A stretch of 64,000 bases of DNA from Enoplolaimus lenunculus (GCA_030248215.1 JASANG010000193.1:1-64000); one strand, 5' to 3'. Counted from the first letter of the stretch, positions 1 through 11,649 are shown. Numbers and translations are program-made. Notes: generated from the letters alone by a model not told the origin.

Positions 1-223
1 GCTCGTCCCACGAACTCTTGCAGGATGGCATAGGTCACGCTATACTTGTTCTTTAGCGCCGTTCGACACCGTTCGTCATTGCCCATTACCGTGTGGTATC
101 GTATGCCAGCACTGTGTGTACAATACCGCACGGTGACGGACGGAATACAGACTGATAATTTCAGCTACGCACGGCAACGGACGATGTAGCAATGGAATGG
201 GGCTCGTGGTATTAATATTGCCA

Positions 224-427
224 CTGTAAGGTTGGCGCTATACTTTTGATGACTTCCGGCGCCTTCCATCAACGTCAGCCGTCTGGTCCGTCACCCTCCG
301 CCACCGTGCGGTGTCGTACGCGAATTACCCACGTACGATGCCTGTATGTTGACGGACGGTGAGGGACGGGCGCCGAACGGTGACGGACGGCGCCTCACAA
401 GTATAATGCCGCCCTTATACTTACAGG
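224..427. mobile_element. Short element with GGCGCTATAC-type ends (left arm)
   Basis: The segment opens with AGGTTGGCGCTATACTTTTG and closes with the inverse-like AAGTATAATGCCGCCCTTAT. Its interior is rich in CCGTC/GACGG, as in copies at 30.3, 45.9 and 54.6 kb. The copy at 45.87 kb is flanked by TAA on both sides, a 3-bp duplication as made by PIF/Harbinger elements. That class assignment is inference from the duplication size and terminal GG; no transposase is present. A related segment with GTCACGCTATACTTG lies just outside it (positions 31-223). Confidence 0.55.
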
Positions 428-910
428 ACGATTCGTTGTAGTAGTGAACGGTGCTTTAAACTAAACTCAAACCTTCCAACTGTACTTATTTGAATTAAAT
501 TTATAATCTCTAAAAGGTTAAACTAACTTGAGTTAAGATTAAGCTAATCCAGTAGTTTTAAACTAAGTGTCGGGAATAACTGAACTAACAGGTTGATTTA
601 CTCTTAGGCTAATTTAAAATCTGACGTACTTTTAGTTTCAGCTAAGCTAAGTGAACTCTTAGATACACATAATTTCTGAGCGGGATTTGTCACTTAATCC
701 AAAGATAAAAGTTTACTTAAACTCGCGTTAAACTTAAATTGCGTTAGTTTAAAGAAAAACTTAAAATTATAGTTACGTTAGTCCGTCCAACCATTTCAGT
801 TTTACTTCACCTAATATAGAAGCTTAGTTAAGCTATAATTTAGGTTTAAGTTTTTAGACAATATTTATAGATATATACAGACATACATATTTTAGATATG
901 TACGAGCGCA

Positions 911-1987
911 ATGCGTGTTTCTCGTTACAAATTTACCAACAACGCAAATTACCGTCAACATATTCTGGCTCAACTTTTGAACCAGGAACAATCCAGTCGG
1001 TCGGAACCTTCAAAGAACAATACCCAGTCAAGTAAACACCACTGGTCACCTCACACCACCGGAGAAGCAGATACAAGTTTAGGGGAGAGGCAAAAATACA
1101 GTTTACCCCCTCCGAACAATAATTACGCCAGTCGACCTCACATGTTCGTGTTTAGACCACATAAACCTGGCTCAGACCATAGCGACAGCAATGGGTCTAA
1201 TCAAGTTTGGGGTCAAGCACAAATAGGAGACCACCAACGAAAATCTCACGTATTTATCCGACCTGCGAGAAATGGGGGTCACCGATCCCGTGACGGATCC
1301 AGGGGCAGCAGGACTGAATCACGTGAAATTGACATGAATCGAATTTTGAGGATTGCGAAATTTTTTGGACTCGAAGACGTTGTTATGATGGGTCCGCAGT
1401 TCAAACGAGTTGTTGACAATTTTCGATCGGGAAACATTATGGAAACACTACTGCCTGGAGGTGGGATTTTCCCACGCTCTGAAGAACGTTCTCACGGTGG
1501 CGGCAGTTCCCACGGTGGTGTCGGCGAAAAACGTACGTTGCCTCCAGGCGGTCTGATATGGATTGGAACAGGGTCAACTGGAGGCAACAATGAAAACAAT
1601 CACGGAAAAGAGACGACTGAAGAAAGTGAAGAGCAACAAGAAAAAATTGACAAGGGGAAAATCGCAGTGAAAACAGTCGACGTCGAAGAAAACGAGGAAC
1701 CAGCAAACACGACAAAGTCACCGCAAAGTACAACCGAAACAACAACGACAGAATACTACGAATGGCCAGAAATCGACTGGGATTGGGAAATATTTTCAAA
1801 CGAAACCGACAAAAACGACGACAACAGTGAAGACCAAAGCGGCCAATCAAAGGAGGTCGCCGACAAAGAAAATGTTAATCGTGGCAAAAATAAAGAAATC
1901 GATTGGAGTCTTGAGGAAATAGACTTGGACAATTATGAGTGGAATAATTACGAATTTGATGAAGATCATGACGATAAACAGTGGTGA
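911..1987 (+). CDS. Unrecognised low-complexity acidic protein (358 aa)
   Basis: An uninterrupted ORF begins at the ATG at 911 and ends with TGA at 1985-1987. I do not recognise a family. The N-terminal third is basic and Ser/His/Asn-rich. A short more ordered stretch at about residues 140-180 includes RILRIAKFFGLEDVVMMG. A Gly/His/Ser-rich stretch follows (HGGGSSHGG), and the last 150 residues are very acidic with a Trp/Asp repeat (DWDWE). There is no hydrophobic signal or membrane segment. An AATAAA lies about 20 bp after the stop. The inverted copy matches it to about residue 305 with very few substitutions. Codon use looks gene-like, but it could also be one exon of a longer gene or an element-encoded protein. 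Confidence 0.55.
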   Translation: MRVSRYKFTNNANYRQHILAQLLNQEQSSRSEPSKNNTQSSKHHWSPHTTGEADTSLGERQKYSLPPPNNNYASRPHMFVFRPHKPGSDHSDSNGSNQVWGQAQIGDHQRKSHVFIRPARNGGHRSRDGSRGSRTESREIDMNRILRIAKFFGLEDVVMMGPQFKRVVDNFRSGNIMETLLPGGGIFPRSEERSHGGGSSHGGVGEKRTLPPGGLIWIGTGSTGGNNENNHGKETTEESEEQQEKIDKGKIAVKTVDVEENEEPANTTKSPQSTTETTTTEYYEWPEIDWDWEIFSNETDKNDDNSEDQSGQSKEVADKENVNRGKNKEIDWSLEEIDLDNYEWNNYEFDEDHDDKQW

Positions 1988-2007
1988 ATCGAAAAACGAA
2001 AGAGTTA

Positions 2008-2013
2008 AATAAA
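2008..2013 (+). terminator. Possible polyadenylation signal AATAAA
   Basis: AATAAA lies about 20 bp beyond the stop codon of the 911-1987 ORF, within the palindrome spacer and so absent from the inverted copy. The spacing suits a compact 3' UTR. In AT-rich DNA the hexamer is common, so support is modest. Confidence 0.3.
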
Positions 2014-2081
2014 TGAACACAAAGCAGAGGCGTAGCTAGGATTTCATTTCGGCATTGTATCTTGTGTAAAGATATGTGGCT

Positions 2082-3065
2082 TTACGAGTGTAGGGGGTGT
2101 GAAAATTTTCTAACATCTAAGATTAAGCAAATTATGTCGTAAGGGTCACTGTTGTCGTCGTTTTTGTCGGTTTCGTTTGAAAATCTTTCCCAATCCCAGT
2201 CGAGTTCTGGCCCTTCGTAGTATTCTGTCGTTGTTGTTTCGGTTGTACTTTGCGGTGACTTTGTCGTGTTTGCTGGTTCCTCGTTTTCTTCGACGTCGAC
2301 TGTTTTCACTGCGATTTTCCCCTTGTCAATTTTTTCTTGTTGCTCTTCACTTTCTTCAGTCGTCTCTTTTCCGTGATTGTTTTCATTGTTGCCTCCAGTT
2401 GACCCTGTTCCAATCCATATCAGACCGCCTGGAGGCAACGTACGTTTTTCGCCGACACCACCGTGGGAACTGCCGCCACCGTGAGAACGTTCTTCAGAGC
2501 GTGGGAAAATCCCACCTCCAGGCAGTAGTGTTTCCATAATGTTTCCCGATCGAAAATTGTCAACAACTCGTTTGAACTGCGGACCCATCATAACAACGTC
2601 TTCGAGTCCAAAAAATTTCGCAATCCTCAAAATTCGATTCATGTCAATTTCACGTGATTCAGTCCTGCTGCCCCTGGATCCGTCACGGGATCGGTGACCC
2701 CCATTTCTCGCAGGTCGGATAAATACGTGAGATTTTCGTTGGTGGTCTCCTATTTGTGCTTGACCCCAAACTTGATTAGACCCATTGCTGTCGCTATGGT
2801 CTGAGCCAGGTTTATGTGGTCTAAACACGAACATGTGAGGTCGACTGGCGTAATTATTGTTCGGAGGGGGTAAACTGTATTTTTGCCTCTCCCCTAAACT
2901 TGTATCTGCTTCTCCGGTGGTGTGAGGGGACCAGTGGTGTTTACTTGACTGGGTATTGTTCTTTGAAGGTTCCGACCGACTGGAATGTTCCTGGTTCAAA
3001 AGTTGAGCCAGAATATGTTGACGGTAATTTACGTTGTTGGTAAATTTGTAACGAGAAACACGCAT
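2082..3065 (-). pseudogene. Truncated inverted copy of the 911-1987 gene (327 aa ORF)
   Basis: This mirror copy starts at the equivalent ATG (3063-3065) and encodes the same protein with a handful of changes (for example NANYRQ to NVNYRQ, EWPEIDWDWE to EGPELDWDWE). Similarity stops after the NDDNS motif, where the palindrome arm ends. The last 20 or so codons are unrelated spacer-derived residues, so the acidic C-terminus and the AATAAA of the left copy are missing. The reading frame is otherwise open, so a shortened protein is possible, but loss of the tail suggests an incomplete duplicate. Confidence 0.55.
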
Positions 3066-3548
3066 TGCGCTCGTACATATCTAAAATATGTATGTCTGTA
3101 TATATCTATAAATATTGTCTAAAAACTTAAACCTAAATTATAGCTTAACTAAGCTTCAATATTAGGTTAAGTAGAACTGAAATGGCTGGACGGCCTAACG
3201 TAACTATAATTTTAAGTTTTTCTTTAAACTAACGTAATTTAAGTTTAACGCGAGTTTAAGTAAACTTTTATCTTTGGATTAAGTGTCAAATCCCGCTCAG
3301 AAAATATGTGTACCTAAGAGTTCACTTAGCTTAGCTGAAACTAAAAGTACGTCAGATTTTAAATTAGCCTAAGAGTAAATCAACCTGTTAGTTCAGTTAT
3401 TCCCGACACTTAGTTTAATACTACTGGATTAGCTTAATCTTAACTCAAGTTAGTTTAACCTTTTAGAGATTATAAATTTAATTCAAATAAGTACAGTTGG
3501 AAGGTTTGAGTTTAGTTTAAAGCACCGTTCACTACTACAACGAATCGT

Positions 3549-3752
3549 TCTGTAAGTATAAGGGCGGCATTATACTTGTGAGGCGCCGTCCGTCACCGTT
3601 CGGCGCCCGTCCCTCACCGTCCGTCAACATACAGGCATCGTACGTGGGTAATTCGCGTACGACACCGCACGGTGGCGGAGGGTGACGGACCAGACGGCTG
3701 ACGTTGATGGAAGGCGCCGGAAGTCATCAAAAGTATAGCGCCAACCTTACAG
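3549..3752. mobile_element. Short element with GGCGCTATAC-type ends (right arm)
   Basis: Mirror image of the element in the left arm, with the same ends and internal CCGTC-rich sequence. Its presence at the matching place in both arms shows that it was inserted before the inverted duplication arose. Confidence 0.5.
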
Positions 3753-4263
3753 TGGCAATATTAATACCACGAGCCCCATTCCATTGCTACATCGTCCGTT
3801 GCCGTGCGTAGCTGAAATTATCAGTCTATTGCCGTCCGTCACCGTGCGGTATTGTACACACAGTGCTGGCATACGATACCACACGGTAATGGGCAATGGA
3901 CGAACGGTGTCGAACGGCGCTAAAGAACAAGTATAGCGTGACCTATGCCATCCTGCAAGAGTTCGTGGGACGAGCCAATATTTAAAACCCCACGGAAAAA
4001 ACGCTTTTACCCCTGACTGATGCATAGGCCCCAAGTTGAATAGAAAACTTTAAATGCAACTGTACCTGTTGGGATAACAGCAGCAGTAAAATAGTTGTGA
4101 GTGAAGTAAGTTTGACTAGTTCAAATACACTGTTGATAAGTAACATTTTTACGATGAATCACTTTTATTAAAGCATGTTCTAAAAATAAACGTAAGTAGC
4201 GAGGGCCCCAAGCAACCACCCCCCCCCCCCAAACCCCCTCATTTGGATCCCACACCACTAATA

Positions 4264-4484
4264 CACTGCAAAAAATGGTGAGTCAAATTGACTCTCTCCG
4301 AAATAGGCTTTTCCTTACTACAAAAATTGAGTCAAAACTCGACTCCGCCAGAGTTAAATTCGATTCAATGAATTGCTCAGTGAGTCGAATTTGACTCTGG
4401 CGGAGTCGGATTTTGACTCAGTTTGTGTAGTCAGGAAAAGCCTATTTCGGAGAGAGTCAATTTGACTCATCATTTTTTGCAGTG
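4264..4484. mobile_element. MITE, TA-flanked, CACTGCAAAAAATGG ends
   Basis: A nearly palindromic 221-bp element with ends CACTGCAAAAAATGGTGAGT and the inverse ending in TTTTTTGCAGTG, flanked by TA on both sides. The interior folds as a hairpin (GAGTCAAATTGACTC, CCGAAATAGGC, GACTCCGCCAGAGT and their inverses). The TA duplication is typical of Tc1/mariner-related MITEs. Other copies lie at 9.27, 13.77, 19.33, 38.0, 47.5 and 62.0 kb. Confidence 0.9.
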
Positions 4485-5085
4485 TAGGAGCCGTCACCCA
4501 AAAAAGGGGCACCCACCCTAGTAACATTTTGGGCAAAAAATTTGAAATATATTTTGATCATCGCAAGGGGCCCCCGCAGCGGAATTTAGGATGGCCACCC
4601 TAACCTGCACCGGCATTGACAATAGCTGGAGGTGTTTTCCAATTATTCTCAAATGTATGTAGCACCTATTGCCAGTTTGAGAGTTGTTATCGTAGATCAG
4701 ACTAGACTGCTATTCAGGCCAATTGCGAAGTGCTTTCGGTCAACTTACTATTTTGAGCAAATAGCTATTTAGCCCAGGCCAAATTGTAATTTGGCGAATA
4801 TCCCGGATTAACTATAAAATAGAGACTACGCTGATTGGTTGTCGCTAGTACTTCTGACTCGGTCGGTCGAATCTTTTAGCCAATCACTTTAATTGCAGTT
4901 TAACCTAATGTCAGATTGCTATTTTAAAAATACCGAATGGGCCCAGGCTAATTGGCCTTCTACGCTAATTAGTAATTATCCTAAAACAGTGGTTTGGCGT
5001 GCCGACTTTCGTATTCCGTGGTTTTCAGACCTATAAAATCTAATCGTTGTCATATTTGCCACGACCCGCCAATTATGCCGCGAGC

Positions 5086-5394
5086 GGTCCATGTATAAAA
5101 CAGGGCCGGATCGTTTTCCGGAGGTGCTATAATAGAATCAGGTTAAGCTTTAGACTAATTTTTTTGCTTAGGCTTAGGCTTAGGAATAGGCTTAGGAATA
5201 GGCTCATCCATATGCTTATATTTAAGCTTAGGCTTGGGCTTAGGCTTAGGAATATGCTCATTCTTACGCTATGCTTATGCTTAGGCTTAGGCTTAGGCTT
5301 AGGAATAGGCTCATCCATACGCTTAGGCTAAGGCTTAGGCTTAAGCTTAGGAATGTGCATATACTACTGTTCCGGCCCTGTTCTATACATGGTC
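5086..5394 (+). mobile_element. TTAGGC-bearing MITE, copy 1
   Basis: The left end GGTCCATGTATAAAACAGGG and right end CCCTGTTCTATACATGGTCC form terminal inverted repeats. Flanks CCGCGAGC and CTGCGAGC agree at 7 of 8 bases, indicating an 8-bp target duplication. The interior holds a TAAGCTTTAGACTAATTTTT box and TTAGGC runs separated by spacers such as GAATAGGCTCATCC. The long Leu/Arg and Lys/Pro ORFs that cross it are by-products of the hexamer repeat. Confidence 0.88.
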
Positions 5395-6462
5395 CCTGCG
5401 AGCCATTGTCACATAAAGAGTCGTGAAGTAGTACCGTCATTCGAAGCAGACTAAATTCGAAATGATTTAACGCATAAAAAATAATCAAAAATAGTAATAA
5501 AAATATAAAGGCATAAAATAACAAAAACAAACATATGAAAACAATTAGAATTGAAAAAATTTATATTTTCAAGTTCAACAGAAAACAGTGACTAAACGGC
5601 CGTTAAACGTTGGTTCACAAATGTACCGAGGAAGGGAGGTTGGATTAAGGAACCCCCTCACACAAATTCTGTTACAAGCCAATCGCGTTACTTTCGCTTA
5701 ACATTAAAAAATTTGCCAAATTTTAACCTAAAAAGCATTATTTTAGGCGTTTTTTTTCGCATTTTAGCAATCCCCATTCGAAATTTGACCATTTTTTGTC
5801 CGAGTAAAATGTCAAAAAATCTCATTTTATTGACGAAAAAAAGTTTAAAATAAAAAAGTGTATTTAAAGAAATTAAATTTTCAACGAATGAATAAAAATG
5901 TACCATTTTGAAATCACCAAAAAACGATTTATTAACTGACAAATCAAAATCTCGATGACAGATTGAAAAAGTAAACTTTTTTCCTCAATTTTCATTAAAA
6001 TTCAAGTCAAGATTGTCGCTAAGGGGGATCTCAAGTGAACCCCCATTTGTGATTTTTGTCGAGGGGGGGTTTATTAATGAGTTCAGCTTGTAAAACACAA
6101 GAGTCTCCCCTCTTCGACAATTTCATACAATTTAACCCGCCGGTTCCGTTTCGAAAAGTTACCTACACATTTCTCAACTCGAACTCGTAAATTTTCTTCA
6201 TTTATTAAAAGTCAAAAATGTTTCATATAATAAGAGTTTTATTTATTTATTTATTTTTACCTCAAAAATATACTCTTACGATATTAAAATGTCACCGTTC
6301 AATGTCAAAGTTTAAGTTGACCGACTGTTTAAAAATGACAAATTTTTCATTCAAAAAGTTCATGAATTATTCTCAACTTGTTTCAACGGAAGCTGATGTC
6401 ATGGGTATATGCAATGGTGAAGCCGAAAAGGGGAGGCGAGTGCTACACCCCTTAACGGATTG
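5395..6462. other. AT-rich intergenic stretch, no gene seen
   Basis: Homopolymer-rich, very AT-rich sequence between two transposon copies. Only short accidental ORFs are present, and no splice-flanked coding exon or repeat family could be recognised. Confidence 0.5.
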
Positions 6463-6766
6463 GGCCCGGGTTAAGGTCAGGGGCGGAACGTTTTTCTGTG
6501 GGACTAAAATAGAGTAAGCTTAGACTTTAGACTAATTTTTTGCATGGCTTAGGCTTAGGCTTTAGGCTTAGGAATATGCTCATTTTTACGCTTAGGCTTA
6601 GGCTTAGGTTTAGGCTTAGGCTTAGGAATATGCTCATTTTTACCCTTAGGCTTAGGCTTAGGCTTAGGCTTAGGAATATGCTCATTCTTACACTTAGGCT
6701 TAGGTTTAGGCTTACACTTAGGAATACGCTTATAATACTGTTCAGCCCCTGTTCTTTGCATTGGTC
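6463..6766 (+). mobile_element. TTAGGC-bearing MITE, copy 2
   Basis: The left end contains AGGTCAGGGGCGGAACGTTT and the right end CAGCCCCTGTTCTTTGCATT. Flanks ACGGATTG and ACAGATTG match at 7 of 8 bases. The interior has four blocks of TTAGGC repeats separated by GAATATGCTCATTTTTACGC-type spacers. Confidence 0.87.
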
Positions 6767-7294
6767 ACAGATTGGAACAAAATCGTTTATAAGAGTATGC
6801 AATAGTTGAAATATATTGCTTTGGAAAATATACTACGCATGAATTATATACTGAAGTACTTAGGTTATAGTCCGAAATCTTAGTTTTCAAAAACAGGGGC
6901 ATCAGTAAATTTACTTTTTCAAAACTTTTCAAATGGTTAATTGATCCTTTTTTAAAACAGTATAAAAAATTGAAATGAATTTTTTCAAAGTTCACAATTT
7001 CAATTTACCACTACTATTTTTGAAAAAGAACGCAGTGGTAAATTGAAATATTTTCAAAACAACATTATAGTAAACTGATATTAACCACAATGAAAAGGGT
7101 CCAAAACCGTAGCGATAAGTAGACACTTCCAAATCCGAACCAATTTACTTGTGTCACATTTTGCGTTGCGCAGTTGGAAATTGAATATTTCCACACTGGA
7201 AATGCTATGCGGAAGGTAAAAATGTCTGACCCTGGTACCGTTTAGGTTTAGGCGTAGGCTTTTTCCGGTAGTTAGGATATTTATTCGATAATGA

Positions 7295-7299
7295 GCCAA

Positions 7300-7330
<31 letters not shown>

Positions 7331-7500
7331 TCTATTTAATAATTATATAATTAATTTGCTTATTTATTTAATTTATTTATTTATTTATATATTTATTAGT
7401 TTGTTTATTTATTTTTTGATTTATTCATTTATTGTCTATTTATTGATTCATTTACTTATTTATTTGTTTATTAATTTATTTACTTATTTGGTTAGTTAAA
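7295..7500. repeat. Degenerate TTTA microsatellite
   Basis: About 200 bp of imperfect TTTA repeats with variants such as TTTG and TTCA. Confidence 0.85.
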
Positions 7501-8066
7501 CTCGTGCTAATATTGCCAATTGAAACGGGTTCTCAGTTCGTCATTCGGCATTATCGTGATGAGTAATATTTCAATTGTTATTAGTTTCAACCATATTCAC
7601 ACAAACTATTATATTTGCAAACAAACATTAATATTTTCTAACATTCGTTTAAAAGTTATATGTTGAAACAGTTATAACTTTATATTTAATACTAGTTTTT
7701 TTGCAAAATTACACTCAAATTCTACCAAATATTTCGCTTGCCACATTTTCAATAACAGTGGAAACTTTTTGGAAAACTGGAATTTGAAAATAATTTTTTT
7801 AATTTAAGCAGTTTTTTCGTTCAATCTTTTTATATTTCATCAGAACTGAACCAGCCGTCACTGAACTAAAAGTTCTGGCGACGCAGATTATGTGAAAATT
7901 TGCAAAACATTTTTCTAGAAAATGAAAATTTCGGCGTAATTTTTTCGGCTTACAGTAACCTCTTAAAATATTATTAATATTTCATAGAATGAATCTTAGG
8001 CACGGACCCTGTCATGGATATCCGGCACTGAAGCTCGCTAACATTTTGAAATAATACATGTATGTA

Positions 8067-8260
8067 CCCTGTAAATTTCCGTGAGTTGATTAATCAACTC
8101 AGAGATAGAATTAGTTATTTTTGGTCATTTCTGAATTAATAGCACTAAATGTTAACTCACTCTGAGCTTATTTAATTCCGGGTGAGTTGATTAATTAGCT
8201 TAGAATGAGTTAAGTCAATTTAGAATTCTAGTTAATATCAACTCACTAGAATTTACAGTG
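8067..8260. mobile_element. MITE with CACTGTAAATTCC-type ends
   Basis: About 194 bp with left end CCTGTAAATTTCCGTGAGTT and right end AACTCACTAGAATTTACAGTG. The interior is built from GAGTT/AACTC motifs (GTGAGTTGATTAATCAACTC). Relatives lie at 10.5, 13.16-14.03 (interrupted) and 29.76 kb. Confidence 0.8.
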
Positions 8261-8475
8261 ACTTCAACAATTGCTCACAAGTATAACTTGAAAAATTGTT
8301 TGCTTAACTCACGCGGCCACTTGGCTGCGCATGACTGACATTTATGGCTTGAAAAACGCCTTGTTTAAGCTTTATTTACCGTTAAAATCAAATTAACCAA
8401 CAACACTTCAAACGACTTTATGTCAATCCAGCCATAAGTAATTCTAATTTTTTGAACCAATTCTGATTTATGGGC

Positions 8476-8625
8476 TGGGCGCCAATTCTGGTTTTTTTGC
8501 GCCAACTTTGACTCTTTGGCGCTAATTTTAGTTTAGTTTTTGGCGCCAATTCTAATTTCTTGGCGCCAATTTTAATTTATTTTTTGGCGCCAATTCTGAT
8601 TTCTTGGCGCCAATTTTGACATTTT
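8476..8625. repeat. GGCGCC-centred minisatellite
   Basis: Five or more imperfect copies of TTTTTGGCGCCAATTCTGAT, each carrying the self-complementary GGCGCC. Unit length varies from about 25 to 40 bp, and the block sits in otherwise AT-rich DNA. Confidence 0.75.
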
Positions 8626-8809
8626 GGTACAGCCTATTGATAATTGTCAACCCACATTTTCAACCACCAAACTTGTCGTAACGTCTGTAACATTTTTTAC
8701 AAACTTTAGTTAAATTTCGCTTCAAACTATTAAACCAAGCAAAAAATACGCAAAAAATACATCAACTTCACCAACGAAATTTTTTACTCACAAACTATTC
8801 GAACTGTAG

Positions 8810-9022
8810 TTGAAACGAATCGAGTTAGAAACAACCACCGTTCAAAAACAGATTGAGTTAAACGCAATGATTGCTGGTCCACAAATACGACCGGAAGAAC
8901 GAGGGGTCTTCTCGTTGCCCTACAACGCATCTTCGCCCCCCAAAGATAGAAAAGTTTTTACTGCATCGAAAAAATTTAATAATACGAAAAATTCTGTTCT
9001 TCATCTGTACAAATCGCGTTGA
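8810..9022 (+). other. Short open reading frame, unrecognised
   Basis: Seventy codons open from an ATG, with a locally higher GC content than the surroundings (residues include PQIRPEERGVFSLPYN). There is no recognisable motif and no clear splice partner. It may be a host exon, a repeat fragment or chance. Confidence 0.15.
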
Positions 9023-9190
9023 ATCTTTGAATAATAATCGCTGGTTTCTGTACTGAGCGACACAAAATCTGTCCAGTCGAGATTTGAATGTTTCGTTCAA
9101 ATTTAACTTTTGAAAAAATTAGCGTTGGAGTTGCATAGTTGATTGAAAACTGACACGTAAACATGTTTCGTAGCGCGCAAGTGGGAATAT

Positions 9191-9192
<2 letters not shown>

Positions 9193-9268
<76 letters not shown>
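9193..9268. repeat. TA dinucleotide microsatellite
   Basis: An almost pure TA run of about 75 bp that directly abuts a TA-targeting MITE at 9269, consistent with insertion into the array. Confidence 0.95.
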
Positions 9269-9270
<2 letters not shown>

Positions 9271-9401
9271 TGCAAAAAATGGTGAGTCAAATTGACTCCC
9301 TCCGCAATAGGCTGTACGGGACTACACGAACTGAGTGTAATTTGACTCCGCCTGTATGTCAGACGTGCGAGTTAGTGAGTCGAATTTGACTCTGGCGGAG
9401 T
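9269..9401. mobile_element. Truncated TA-flanked MITE (CACTGCAAAAAATGG family)
   Basis: Begins ACTGCAAAAAATGGTGAGTC directly after the TA microsatellite and runs through the central hairpin. The right terminal repeat is missing. Confidence 0.8.
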
Positions 9402-9675
9402 GCATATATATCGAACGGCTCACGAAACTCATGGTTGAAAATGACAAGCAATCATTTTTAATTAAGAGACATTTAGACAACGAACAGTTACAGTAAGCAA
9501 TGAGTTTTGAAGAATTCACGAACGAAACAAGCGGAAAGCTTGAGACAGTTTTAAACTTGACATGAACTAATAAAACTGTAAGATATTTAAATTAAGTTTA
9601 AAATTGTAAACTTCAATTGCTTGCTACACCCGCATATCCATCCTTGCCGTACGTATAAAACTGTGAAGCAAACCC

Positions 9676-10085
9676 TCGGGTAAACGTGGGACGGGTAAAA
9701 AATATTTTGACGCGGGTATACCCGTGGGTGAACAGTTTCAAAGTGCAAGTAAAAATTTGGTAATGTTTACCCAGCAAAAAGTTTCAAAAGAAACTTGCAA
9801 CCAGATAACGTAGAAAAACTATAATATTTATACTGTTTTTACCGTATGAGTGAAACCTAAGTATTGAGCAACATCAGAGCGTTGTAAAATAAATACACAA
9901 TTGTATTGAACGCAGAAGAAAAAATAAGTGCAAGTAGATGCGCGTAACGGTGAAAGAATTTTGCGCGGGTAAAGGCGGGTAACGGGTAAAAAAGTTTTGC
10001 GCAAGTATACCCGCGAGTAAAAAATAAAATTTATGCGAATAAGCATAGCACAGCTAAAAAATCTTTACCCACTTACACATCGGGC
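9676..10085. repeat. CGGGTA-rich interspersed repeat
   Basis: Two related segments (about 9676-9745 and 9930-10085) carry GCGGGTATACCCG and GGGTAAAAAATA motifs. A third relative lies at 22125-22255. The repeat is unclassified; the outer ends were not resolved. Confidence 0.5.
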
Positions 10086-10505
10086 TGGAACAGGAAATAT
10101 TTTTTGAAATTCACAGTTTATAAGTCCTGGACAAAAATATCAAAATAAGATAGGGGGTCGACCAATGAACCTCTCTCAGGCAAACCCCTTTTCAGGATAT
10201 GCCAGGTAACATTTGCAACTAATAATACTTCTTGCATGTGGGGATAATAAGGTATTATAGGTTTAGAACACCTTTAGTGGGTTTCTACTTATAAATATTT
10301 GCAATATAGTAAGTATACAGAACATTTATCTAATAAAATCAATTTTTCACGTATTTTGAAACTGCAACTCAAATATCATCAGCTCGTGCAACATGAAATC
10401 CGTGATTGCGTTTCAACATTCGTTGGACTGAATCCATTGGTTGAGTTTAACTGTTGAGTTGAATTATTCGCTTGAATTAGTGCCCTAAAGTGTAAATTGG
10501 CACCG

Positions 10506-10785
10506 AAAATTCCAGTGAGTTGATTTTAACTCAGAAATGAGTTTGAATTACTCAATCTGAGTTAGGACTATCAGAACTCATAATTCTGAGTTGATTCAAC
10601 TTTATTCTGACTAAAATAACCAACTTTCATGGAATCAACTCAACACAGAGTGAGAATCAACTTTACTCACGGTGAGATAAAGTTTACTATTATTAACTCG
10701 GAAATAACTTGAGTTAAAGTTTACTGTTATTAACTCAGAAATAACTAACTTTCCGTCTGAATCAATCAATTAAGTCATTGGAATT
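10506..10785. mobile_element. MITE of the CACTGTAAATTCC family, diverged
   Basis: Starts with AAAATTCCAGTGAGTTGATT and ends near AAGTCATTGGAATT, with repeated AACTCAGAAATAACT motifs inside. It is longer than the 8.07 kb copy because of an internal duplication of the GAGTTAAAGTTTACT segment. Confidence 0.6.
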
Positions 10786-11414
10786 ATGACGTTGCTTAAT
10801 TTTTTTTGAATATTTTAATGCACTGTTCACAGTGAAGTTTTGGGCACCGGTACCACAAATAAACTCGCTCGGCTATGAGAGAATCACAAATTTAGCCAAA
10901 TTAGCCCACCCAATTTGAAAAAATTATAACAACTTCCGCGAGATATTTTCCTATAAAATGGGCACAGTTCCTAAGATCAGTTCGGAATTTAACATCAATC
11001 CGGTTTACTGTAGTGGAGAAATTTAAAATGACTGAAGCTATCGTGGGCGAACCGTTGCAAGACCTATTATCAGCTGGTGATAGATGCTACACACATTAGA
11101 GTATCAGTGCCGGAGCCCGTAGGGGTGGGTGCTTTACCCCAAATTCCAGGGTGAAGAACCCAAACTCGCGAGCGAACCGAACGAGAAGCCAGACGGATTT
11201 CAAAACTTAGGCGTTTTTTGACTCAACCGGTTAGGGTGGGGACCCTTTAGGGGTGGGGCCCCAAAATTGGGGGTATGGGGGTGGCTGCTCCGACCCTGTA
11301 GAGTATACAGAACACTTGCACGTGACCAAATGCAAACAACTCATAGATTTTTTCATTATAATGACCCGCTTTTCTTATTACATGTCAAAATTTGTCATAA
11401 GTTTCGTTTGAAAC

Positions 11415-11470
11415 GTTGGTCAATGTATAGAACAGGGCCGTAACAGTAGTATAAACATATTCCTAATGCG
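11415..11470 (+). mobile_element. Fragment of TTAGGC-MITE (left end only)
   Basis: GTCAATGTATAGAACAGGGC followed by CGTAACAGTAGTATAAACAT matches the left end of complete copies. Sequence beyond about 11470 is unrelated. Confidence 0.65.
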
Positions 11471-11649
11471 AAGCTTTGCCGGTAAACAATTTAGTCGTTT
11501 ACAAATTCACTCTCTACTTCTGTGCACAGTTTGCGATCCGTAACTGTCAGAGTTCGCTAGTTTGAAAACCTATTAATTATAACTGGTGATAGGTGCTACA
11601 CACAGTTGAAAATGTTGTCAAAAGTAACAAAAATAAGCTACTTACTTAC

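Larger units (their letters stand above)
1..3975. repeat. Large inverted duplication (palindrome), arms about 1.83 kb
   Basis: Position 1 pairs with 3975 and the pairing runs inward to about 1830/2147, leaving a roughly 317-bp non-palindromic spacer. Sampled stretches differ by only one or two bases per hundred, plus rare small indels. Each arm carries, from outside in, two short GC-rich segments related to the GGCGCTATACTT repeat family, about 480 bp of AT-rich DNA, and an ORF of more than 320 codons pointing to the centre. The left arm may extend beyond the window, because pairing is still perfect at position 1. It could be a recent inverted gene duplication, a foldback element or an assembly artefact; the unique spacer and scattered mismatches argue against a simple artefact. 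Confidence 0.93.
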
